Positions 9,759 to 17,137 of a DNA stretch of 64,000 nucleotides are shown piece by piece; the stretch's first letter is position 1, and every line of letters starts with the position of its first letter. The position numbers were made by a program, and so were the translations under genes. The notes below the pieces were generated by a model. It was given only the letters and a program-made list of their open reading frames with translations. It searched no databases and was not told the origin of the DNA. Source of the stretch: Haloterrigena salifodinae (GTDB lineage: Archaea; Halobacteriota; Halobacteria; Halobacteriales; Natrialbaceae). The stretch spans positions 172,222 to 236,221 of the forward strand of contig NZ_RQWN01000006.1 of assembly GCF_003977755.1 (NCBI RefSeq), in the 5' to 3' direction.

Positions 9759-10796
9759 ATGTCTGGCAAACAGACAGCTGGGAATGAGAGCTGTTTAGAT
9801 AGTGTGACGCGTCGTCAAGCCGTCAAGATGGGAATTGGTGCATCTGGGCTAGCGACTCTCGCTGGGTGTATGGGCGGAGACAGCGGTGGAACGACTATCA
9901 CCATGGCAAGCGTAATGGAGGAAGGTACCTCTCTGGTCTACGCAGGGCAACAATTCAAAGAACGCATCGAAGAGGAATCGGACGGAGACATCAGCGTCGA
10001 GTTCTCCTACGGCGGTTCGTACGGATCAGAGACCGAGACGTTCGACCTGATGAATCAAGGCGCAGTTGATATGTACACCGGAGGGTCAGACGCGTACGAC
10101 ATGCACGCACCCAAGTACTACTTCTTCAACTCGCCGTACGTCCTCGAGAGTTTCGAACACCAGCAGAAGATTATGGAGTCGGACGAGTTCCAAGAAGAAG
10201 TGTACCCGGCTCTCGAGGAAGCAGGGATCAAGGTCACCGGTCCCCGGGTCTACCGAGGAATGCGACATTACACGTCGAACAAGCCAGTTCGGACTCCCGA
10301 GGACGTTCAAGGGATGGACCTACGGCTTCCGAGTCACGATTCGTGGGTAAAAGCGTGGGAAAGCGTTGGTGCGAGTCCATCGCCCGTCTCACTCGACGAA
10401 CTCTATTCGGGTCTTCAGCAGGGCGTCGTTGAGGCGTCCGAAGGCCCACCAGCCCAGATCGCCTCGCTTAGCCTTTGGGAGGTGCAGGACTACTATAGTA
10501 TGACTAGTCATCTCCCGCAGAGCGGGCAGATGTACGTGAGTACCAGTTTCTACGAGGGACTGGACGAGTCTCAGCAGGATATGATCGACGAAATCGTCAA
10601 CGAAGTTGCCGAAGAGGCAACGCAGTGGGCTCGAGATTCGGAAGAAGAACTAATCACGGAGGCCGAAGAAAACGGCATGGAAATCATTGAAGACGTTGAT
10701 ACAGACGCGTTCTACGAGGCAGCAGCCCCCGCTGTCGAACAGTTATTCGAAGAGACGTATGCGGGTTCGTGGGAGAAGTGGCGCGACATGGCGTGA
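9759..10796 (+). CDS. dctP: TRAP transporter solute-binding lipoprotein DctP
   Basis: A 345-residue extracytoplasmic binding protein that would capture an organic acid such as a uronate and deliver it to the DctQM permease. The N-terminus has a Tat-type signal (TRRQAVKMGIG) ending in a lipobox LAGC, so it is probably exported folded and lipid-anchored. The mature part shows DctP features: an early TITMAS strand, GAVDMYTGGSDAY, the FNSPYVLES segment and GMRHYTSNKPVRTPEDVQG, where the conserved Arg in the RTPEDVQG region contacts the carboxylate in family members. The ATG at 9759 is chosen because it opens directly on the signal peptide. dctQ follows. Confidence 0.9.
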   Translation: MSGKQTAGNESCLDSVTRRQAVKMGIGASGLATLAGCMGGDSGGTTITMASVMEEGTSLVYAGQQFKERIEEESDGDISVEFSYGGSYGSETETFDLMNQGAVDMYTGGSDAYDMHAPKYYFFNSPYVLESFEHQQKIMESDEFQEEVYPALEEAGIKVTGPRVYRGMRHYTSNKPVRTPEDVQGMDLRLPSHDSWVKAWESVGASPSPVSLDELYSGLQQGVVEASEGPPAQIASLSLWEVQDYYSMTSHLPQSGQMYVSTSFYEGLDESQQDMIDEIVNEVAEEATQWARDSEEELITEAEENGMEIIEDVDTDAFYEAAAPAVEQLFEETYAGSWEKWRDMA

Positions 10797-10876
10797 CACT
10801 AAATCAGCATAATAGTTGAGTGGTACAGCTACACCGAACCGGTGCTATTATACTATAGCGACCATTATTATTGTAT

Positions 10877-11437
10877 ATGGATATCGACCAGTCGCTAGGG
10901 TTAAAAAGAGATACATGGTACGATTGGATCGTGCTAAACGTGGCAACATTCATTTTTATTCTAATGTTGCTTCTGACGGTGTTTCAGATAACCGTCCGTG
11001 TACTCGATCTCCCGGTCAGCGGGGGTGCGTGGTGGACGGAACCGCTCGCACGGTATTTGCTCATCGTCGGGACCTACGGAGGGGCTGCAGTCGCCTCCAG
11101 AAACGGAGAGCACATCAAAATGACAATCGTCTCTACCCAGCTCGAAAAACGATCTCCGCTGATCGGGTCGATCGTCGATATCCTTGCACAGGTTTTGACG
11201 ATCGTCTTCCTGATCATGTTGGGGTATGCCGGCTTACGTGCAACGCTTCAGAACTGGGATACGCCGATGATGGCAGTAGGGCAGGTACGACAGGGATGGA
11301 TATACGGGTCGATAACGGTATTCATCGGGATGATGGTGTTCTATGAACTGGTCAACCTGCGCGCTCTACTAACGACGACCGACTTCAGTCAACAACTCAT
11401 GAACAAAGAAAACCGCGCGAATAAGGAGGGAGAATAG
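10877..11437 (+). CDS. dctQ: TRAP transporter small membrane subunit DctQ
   Basis: A 186-residue integral membrane protein with four predicted helices (about 17-40, 55-75, 100-125, 140-160) and the DctQ signature region WWTEPLARYLLIVGTYGG. Forms the permease with the next gene. The ATG at 10877 is preferred over the TTG two codons upstream. One base separates its stop from the dctM start, indicating translational coupling. Confidence 0.88.
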   Translation: MDIDQSLGLKRDTWYDWIVLNVATFIFILMLLLTVFQITVRVLDLPVSGGAWWTEPLARYLLIVGTYGGAAVASRNGEHIKMTIVSTQLEKRSPLIGSIVDILAQVLTIVFLIMLGYAGLRATLQNWDTPMMAVGQVRQGWIYGSITVFIGMMVFYELVNLRALLTTTDFSQQLMNKENRANKEGE

Positions 11438-11438
11438 G

Positions 11439-12734
11439 ATGGAGCTATTACTGATTGGACTCATCTTTCTCGGCGGATTGCTTCTCCTCTACGCACTCGG
11501 CATGCCCGTCGCGGTCGCGATCGGATCAGCATGCGTCCTCATCATGCTCTCTCCGTTCGGCCCGTCCCTCAATTTCGGCTTGATGTCGAATCAGTTGATG
11601 CACGGCCTGAACTCGTTTACGCTGCTCGCAGTTCCGTTCTATCTCATGTTAGGTCGATTGATGAATAGGACGGATATGACCTCGGAAGTCTTCGACTTCG
11701 CGAACGCGATATTCGGTCGGATTCGAGGCGGAATTGCACAGGTCAATATCGGTGCGAGCGTCATTTTCTCCGGGATGTCCGGACTGGCGGTTGCTGACGC
11801 CGCGGGGCTCGGCCGAGTCGAGTACAACGCGATGCGCGACCAGGGATACGATAAAAAGACGGCAATCGGTGTCACTGGCGCGTCGTCGATCATCGGGCCG
11901 ATTATTCCGCCGAGTGTGCCGATCATTCTGTACGGCGTATTGGCCGAAGAGTCCATCGGGGCGCTGTTCCTCGCCGGAATTGTACCTGGACTGCTACTTG
12001 CGGGGGTCCTTTCCATATTCACGTATCTCGTCGTCCGGTGGAAAGGATACGGGAAAGGCGAGGCTGTCGGACTCCGAACAATCGGTGAGGAGTTCGTTAA
12101 CGCTCTCCCCGCGCTAGTGATCCCCGTATTCATCGTCGGCGGTATTCTCTCGGGGATGTTCACCGCGACGGAGGCCGGCGCGGTTGCAGTGCTCTATGCA
12201 ATCGGGCTGGGCTTCTATCAGGGCTCTCTCACTGGAGAGGTACTGCTCGAGGAATTCCGAGATGGAATGGTCGAGACGTTCTCTATCCTCTTCATCATCT
12301 CTCTCGCGATGCTCTACGGTCTCGTCGCACTGCAACTTCGAATCCCAATACTGTTAGCCGACGCGATTACAGGCTTTACGACGAATCCGACAGTGGCAAT
12401 CCTGATCTTCGTTCCGCTGTTCATGCTCATCGGGACGTTCATGAGCATCACCGCAACGATCATGATCATGGTTCCGATCCTCATGCCGATCATCGAGACG
12501 CTCGGAATCGACCCGATCCACTTCGGGATCGTGATGATCCTCTCGCTCATGACCGGCGTCGTGACGCCGCCACTGGGATCTGTCCTCTTCGTTCTGGAGA
12601 AGGTGACCGACGCCTCGCTCGAGACCGTCATGCGTGCGATGATCTTGTTCTACATTCCGTTACTAGTCGTTATCTTGATTGTCGCCCTCGTGCCGGAAGT
12701 CTCGACCTTCGTCCCGAACAACTACTTCTTCTGA
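11439..12734 (+). CDS. dctM: TRAP transporter large permease DctM
   Basis: A 431-residue, roughly 11-12-helix permease of usual family length, ion-coupled importer of organic acids. Recognisable DctM segments are the N-terminal GMPVAVAIGSA, AVPFYLMLG, the SIIGPIIPPSVPIILYG loop and GTFMSITATIMIMVPILMPI. A Shine-Dalgarno-like AAGGAGGGAG ends about 6 nt before the ATG, notable in an archaeon where first genes are usually leaderless. The context (uronate enzymes, pectate lyases) suggests hexuronates or oligogalacturonates as substrate. Confidence 0.92.
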   Translation: MELLLIGLIFLGGLLLLYALGMPVAVAIGSACVLIMLSPFGPSLNFGLMSNQLMHGLNSFTLLAVPFYLMLGRLMNRTDMTSEVFDFANAIFGRIRGGIAQVNIGASVIFSGMSGLAVADAAGLGRVEYNAMRDQGYDKKTAIGVTGASSIIGPIIPPSVPIILYGVLAEESIGALFLAGIVPGLLLAGVLSIFTYLVVRWKGYGKGEAVGLRTIGEEFVNALPALVIPVFIVGGILSGMFTATEAGAVAVLYAIGLGFYQGSLTGEVLLEEFRDGMVETFSILFIISLAMLYGLVALQLRIPILLADAITGFTTNPTVAILIFVPLFMLIGTFMSITATIMIMVPILMPIIETLGIDPIHFGIVMILSLMTGVVTPPLGSVLFVLEKVTDASLETVMRAMILFYIPLLVVILIVALVPEVSTFVPNNYFF

Positions 12735-12825
12735 GCTAATTTCCTCGCTTTCAGACGTATAGGGGCGAAAATAAACTCCGGCAACATACAACTGTATCCG
12801 AATGGCGTCACGCTGCAGGCTGAGT

Positions 12826-12833
12826 TTTATATA
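12826..12833 (+). promoter_or_regulatory. TATA box of the UspA gene
   Basis: TTTATATA lies 23-30 nt upstream of the ATG at 12856, the spacing expected for a leaderless archaeal transcript, so uspA has its own promoter despite following dctM. Confidence 0.5.
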
Positions 12834-12855
12834 TCTTCACAGTAGTATAGAGAGT

Positions 12856-13299
12856 ATGGATACAGTGCTTGTTGTCCAAACAGGGGATGAGCCGGACCAA
12901 CAACTGCTACGTACAGCAAAGCGGCACGTTTCCGGAACGGAGACAGAGATCGTATTCTGCAGAGCCGTCGATGAAAAGAGATTACAGAATAACCTTCAAC
13001 GGCAGGCAAACTCGGAGCGGGAAGTCGAAGGTGTCGACGAAATGGAAGAGATTGCAAAGACCGAAGCAGAAGATATTGCAAGCGATGCGTTCGGTGAGGA
13101 GATTCCGTACCGAGCGGTGGGTCTCGTCGGGACGATCCCGGACGATGTCATCCAGATGGCCGAGGAAGAGGGATGCGATCACATTTTCATCAGCGGAAAG
13201 AAGCGTTCGCCGGCTGGGAAAGCAGTTTTCGGCGATGTGGCCCAATCGGTTATCCTCCAGTTCGATGGACCAGTTACCGTCACGACAATGTCGACCTAA
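12856..13299 (+). CDS. UspA-type universal stress protein
   Basis: A 147-residue single-domain USP. It shows the N-terminal strand MDTVLVVQTGD and a final beta strand ending GPVTVTTM. The ATP-binding G-x2-G-x9-G(S/T) motif is only partly kept (ISGKKRSPAGKAVFGDVAQSV), so nucleotide binding is uncertain. UspA proteins are often encoded beside TRAP transporters, where some modulate transport (TeaD in Halomonas); that role is inferred here. An upstream in-frame extension was rejected because the TATA box falls inside it. Confidence 0.8.
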   Translation: MDTVLVVQTGDEPDQQLLRTAKRHVSGTETEIVFCRAVDEKRLQNNLQRQANSEREVEGVDEMEEIAKTEAEDIASDAFGEEIPYRAVGLVGTIPDDVIQMAEEEGCDHIFISGKKRSPAGKAVFGDVAQSVILQFDGPVTVTTMST

Positions 13300-13749
13300 C
13301 GCAGCGGAACCAGACGAACATCACGGATTGGTTTCTCCTAGCTGTTAATATAGTGTTTGTCTGAAAATACGACCATATTATAATGATTTTCACTGCAATA
13401 GAGGATGAATGGCAGGGTTTATGTTACTGAAAGGTGGCCAAACGTATGGCGCAATTGAGTAAGGTAAGTGCCCGAATCGGAAGTCAGCCATCGCTTAGCC
13501 TTGACTCTGCCCAAAGGAACATTGCGCCACTTGTCGTAGCTCTTCGAAAATGCTAGCTCCGTATTGCTGTCCCATAGCAAGCGGCCGGACCTAGCTTTTT
13601 CGTTCTCGTTACCTTGTAACCGATATTATACTCAGACGACATCCATCATATGTCACAATATCCGAACGGTTAGCGATCAGAATACCCACCCAGTTCGCGG
13701 TTGCTGCAGTCTTCGTAACAGTTTAGACATCTCAAGATAAGTAGAAAGC
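13300..13749. other. Intergenic region
   Basis: No gene or recognised element; AT-rich upstream region of the mannonate dehydratase-like gene. Confidence 0.4.
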
Positions 13750-14826
13750 ATGAGCCAGAATAGTAATGCTGATGTCCGTGTTGGTGTTCGAACACGATCG
13801 CTTTCAGACTCTCGGCTACGGTACATCCGTCAACTGGGAGCAACGGATATTTTCGTTGATCACGCCGATACGGAGGAGGAACCGGACGAATTCAACGACC
13901 GTGACGGGACGGACACGATTGTCGTTGGTCCAGACCAGATTCCGTCGGTTTCGGAACTCACGGCCGCTCGAGAACGGGTCGAGGACGCAGGACTGTCCTT
14001 TACGGGCATCCAGTCGCTCCCGTATTCGATGTACGGCGACATCATGTTCGACCGTGACGGTGCAGACGAAGCGCTCGATCAGATCACAACCTTGATTCGG
14101 AATCTCGGAGAGGCTGGCATCCCAATATTGGGTTATCAGTGGAATCCCCGCAGCGTCGTTCCGATGCGCACGTCCCCTGTTGAAGACCGAGGCAGCGCCG
14201 AATCTACTGCCTTCAATTATGACGAGCTCGACGAACCGGACGAGCTCGCGTCCGGTATCGACCGCGAGTACACCGAAGAGGAGTTCTGGGACAATTACCA
14301 GTACTTCCTCGAGAACGTTCTTCCGGTCGCCGAAGAGGCAGGTGTCGACCTGGCGCTTCACCCAATCGATCCGCCGAGTATCGAATCGCTCGGCGGGATT
14401 CCGCGCCTGTTCCGCAACGTGGAGAACTTCGAGAAGGGCATGGAACTCGTCCCGAGCGACAATCACGGACTGAAGCTCTGTCTCGGCTGTTTCTCACAGA
14501 TGGGTGAGGATGTTACCGATGTCATCCGTCGATTCGGCGAGCGTGATCAGATTATCTTTATTCACTTCCGTGACGTCGTCGGTACGATGCCGAAGTTCCA
14601 CGAGACGTTCGTCGACAAAGGCAACTTCAATACCGCTGACGCGGTGAGAACACTCCACGATGTCGGTTTCGAAGGGGCAGTCATTCCTGACCACGTACCG
14701 AAGATGGAGGGTGATGACGACTGGCGACACCGAGGACGCGGATTTACTATCGGATATCTTCGGGGTGTCGTCGATACGGTTCGCTCGGAACAGACTCAGA
14801 CAACGCCAGCGCCCGAAGCCGAATAA
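13750..14826 (+). CDS. UxuA-like mannonate dehydratase (TIM barrel)
   Basis: A 358-residue protein related to D-mannonate dehydratase, which converts D-mannonate to 2-keto-3-deoxygluconate in glucuronate catabolism. Supporting segments in order are LALHPIDPP followed by LGGIPRL (about 198-217), NHGLKLCLG (about 239-247), IIFIHFRDVVG (about 269-279) and VIPDHVPKMEGD (about 315-326). The His, Cys, His and Asp-His residues in these segments correspond to the metal-site residues of UxuA. An inserted acidic stretch near 135-170 is haloarchaeal. It closes the catabolic block. A different sugar-acid dehydratase specificity is possible. Confidence 0.8.
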   Translation: MSQNSNADVRVGVRTRSLSDSRLRYIRQLGATDIFVDHADTEEEPDEFNDRDGTDTIVVGPDQIPSVSELTAARERVEDAGLSFTGIQSLPYSMYGDIMFDRDGADEALDQITTLIRNLGEAGIPILGYQWNPRSVVPMRTSPVEDRGSAESTAFNYDELDEPDELASGIDREYTEEEFWDNYQYFLENVLPVAEEAGVDLALHPIDPPSIESLGGIPRLFRNVENFEKGMELVPSDNHGLKLCLGCFSQMGEDVTDVIRRFGERDQIIFIHFRDVVGTMPKFHETFVDKGNFNTADAVRTLHDVGFEGAVIPDHVPKMEGDDDWRHRGRGFTIGYLRGVVDTVRSEQTQTTPAPEAE

Positions 14827-15535
14827 CTCCACTCATTGCTGCTTCTGAATTCCATCTTCCAGCATGAGCTCTATTACCATAATAGACGAATGTGGTAGTT
14901 ATCTGGTGTTTGAATAAGCAAGCGGAAAACGTGGAATCTGAGCATGAGACTATACTGCCGGCTTACGCCGACTGTGATACGTTCAGCGGATATATCGTGT
15001 TTCAGATCTCATCTGCCGCCGTCGTAACGCCGATCGCAGTACCGACTAAAACTGGCTTGGGGTCGACAAGGATGGAAAAGTGGAAACACCGTAAAGACTG
15101 TCCCAAGCCCAAATAGCTGTTGTGGCGAACAGTACAATAGCGAATTCGCTGTCACAACGAGCGCGAGTGTGGCGGTAGCGGTCAGTGTACTCAGTATCAG
15201 GCGGATTCGTTTAACGGCACAATCGGTAAACCTCCTCTATGTAGTTGATCAAAATCCGTACACGTACTAGAGAACGATTGGTGATATAATGGAAAACTGT
15301 CGCAAACCACAGGTGCGGAAGTAGCGCCGGATACACCGTCCAGACGCCTATTGATATGATCGTCAGATACGACGGCAATTCGTGTCCCCCATTATCGAGC
15401 CAGAGTGTTTTCGCTACTCGTCTCAGAGTGGATGCCGTGCTAAAGGCAATTCCGTAGGTAACTATCGGTTGTTATTGTATCACATCAGCGACCGCGGAGT
15501 TGTTTTGCGCTCCACCAGTTCCTCCTCGCCGAACT

Positions 15536-15555
15536 TTACACTCGTACGTATGTAT
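15536..15555. promoter_or_regulatory. Candidate operator, TTACA-N10-TGTAT
   Basis: TTACA-ctcGTAcgta-TGTAT, matching the 521 and 5438 sites including the GTA in the spacer; only the last base of the right arm deviates. First of two tandem sites. Confidence 0.5.
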
Positions 15556-15573
15556 GTGAGAGAGCGCCTCTGA

Positions 15574-15593
15574 TTACATTAATACAGTTGTAA
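15574..15593. promoter_or_regulatory. Candidate operator, TTACA-N10-TGTAA
   Basis: Exact arms with a 10-nt spacer, 38 bp downstream of the site at 15536. The equal 38-bp offset before both IclR genes argues for a conserved two-site operator rather than chance. Confidence 0.5.
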
Positions 15594-15908
15594 TTTCCAA
15601 GGGTTTCGGCCGATATATAGCGCGTCAGAAATTCAGTCCCTCGCACGACTATGCTTTAGAACAGGTGTATTCGAAAGCTACAGGGGTATTCTCGTATGAG
15701 GAATACTAAATCCGGTCTTGCGGGGACAACCAGAACCATTCGGAGAGTATCTGAAGAGCGGTAGTAGCCGGAACGTAACTGATAGCGGGTGTCCTACCCA
15801 TATGAACCGGGAATTGTCGACGAATGGCGGCGTCAAACAAGCGGTTTTTATCACCCCACATTCAGTGAATCAAATGGTAGAGAGTTCCGCTCTGAGGAAC
15901 ATACTTAT

Positions 15909-15923
15909 GTGGGAGAAACCCAC
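15909..15923. promoter_or_regulatory. Inverted repeat before IclR copy 2
   Basis: GTGGG-AGAAA-CCCAC, a perfect 5-bp inverted repeat located 11 nt before the ATG at 15935, just after a TATA-like CTTATG. It is positional equivalent of the 894-911 repeat but with different arm bases. Confidence 0.4.
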
Positions 15924-15934
15924 TATGTCCTGGC

Positions 15935-16708
15935 ATGGCAAACACCCCCAACGAACGCACCGGACGCCGGATCCAATCAGTTGAGATTGCCTTTACCGTT
16001 CTCGACGCCGTGCGGAAAAACGACCGGCCCAGCATAACCGAACTCGCCAACGAGCTCGGCCATTCGAAGAGCACGATCTACAGCCACCTCCAGACCCTCG
16101 AGAGCGAAGAGATCATCGTCCGCGAGGACGACGGCTACCGGCTGAGTCTGCAGGTGCTGGACATGGCCAACGACATCCGGAATCAGGTCGCCAACTACGA
16201 CGTGATCGTCGACGCGGTCGACGAGCTAGCGAACGAAACAGGGGAGATTGCACAGTTCGGAATCGAGGAACACGGGCAGGTGTCGTATCTCTACAAGGCG
16301 ATGGGGAACCAGGCTGTCGAAACGGCCTCGCGCGCCGGCGGGAAACAACCGATCTACTCAACCTCGCTCGGGAAGTCCATCCTCGCGTTTCTCCCCGCCG
16401 ACAGACAAGAAGAAATCGTCAGCGAAACGGCTTTCGAGCGGAAGACGCCGAAAACGATCACGGATCAGGCCAGTCTCTACACGGAACTCGAGGAAATCGC
16501 CGAGCGGGGGTACGCGATCGACGACGAGGAGAACATCGAGGGACTCCGCTGTGTTGCCACGCCCGTCCGAAACGGAACGTCGGTCGTCGGTGCTGTTAGT
16601 GTCACCGGTCCGGCTAGTCGGATCACGGACGACTATCTCCACGGTGAACTCGCCGAGAGCGTCCAGCGCGCGGCCAACGTCATCGAACTCAACACCAAGT
16701 TCTCGTAA
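15935..16708 (+). CDS. IclR-family transcriptional regulator, copy 2
   Basis: A 257-residue paralogue of the protein at 920-1693 with the same winged-helix plus effector-domain layout. The effector domain is almost unchanged, with only a few conservative substitutions. The N-terminal 60 residues carry several changes, including the recognition helix (STIYSHLQT instead of STIHNHLRT). This implies the two sense the same ligand but may bind different operators, an inference consistent with the different inverted repeats at their promoters. Two tandem TTACA-N10-TGTAA-type sites lie 340-400 bp upstream. Confidence 0.9.
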   Translation: MANTPNERTGRRIQSVEIAFTVLDAVRKNDRPSITELANELGHSKSTIYSHLQTLESEEIIVREDDGYRLSLQVLDMANDIRNQVANYDVIVDAVDELANETGEIAQFGIEEHGQVSYLYKAMGNQAVETASRAGGKQPIYSTSLGKSILAFLPADRQEEIVSETAFERKTPKTITDQASLYTELEEIAERGYAIDDEENIEGLRCVATPVRNGTSVVGAVSVTGPASRITDDYLHGELAESVQRAANVIELNTKFS

Positions 16709-16973
16709 CGTGGACTCGCTTTCGTCGCGTCCGTGAGAGGAAGTATCGCGCTCGTGGGAACAACGGGGGGAACGGTTCTTCCATCCGTCCCGATAGAATC
16801 AGAATCGGTCGCGGTCCGAGGAACAAATCGAACTGTTGGGTAGCGGTTGAACTGATCAGACAAACCGGACTGCCTGCTTACGGACCAGTCGTTTAACCGC
16901 GTCGATCGATCTTTTTCGGTGATTTAGGGTATCGACACCAGTCCGAAGCGAAAAAACACAGTAGTTTGAGCTG

Positions 16974-17072
16974 CTCGAGGAGAGGACTGACGACGGCTAT
17001 CCGAAGCGGACGTCGCTGTTCGTCGACCTCTTTACCGAGATCCTGGACTCGAAGGGAAACCTCGAGGCGTAG
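16974..17072 (+). pseudogene. Remnant of the 4188-type hypothetical gene (C-terminus only)
   Basis: In frame with the TAG at 17070-17072, the translation contains TDDGYPKRTSLFVDLFTEIL and ends SKGNLEA, essentially identical to the end of the protein at 4188-4553. No start or upstream two-thirds remains. It lies 65 bp before the intact gene at 17138. Confidence 0.8.
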
Positions 17073-17137
17073 CCGCGTCATCGGCTCGAGCCACCGACAC
17101 CCAAATATTAATCCGTCCGAGAGACACTCCACCGAGT

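Larger units (their letters stand above)
14827..15934. other. Long intergenic region with two tandem candidate operators
   Basis: About 1.1 kb without a credible gene. It contains two TTACA-N10-TGTA(A/T) sites and the leaderless promoter of IclR copy 2. The size suggests regulatory DNA or lost genes between the uronate block and the duplicated regulator. Confidence 0.5.
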
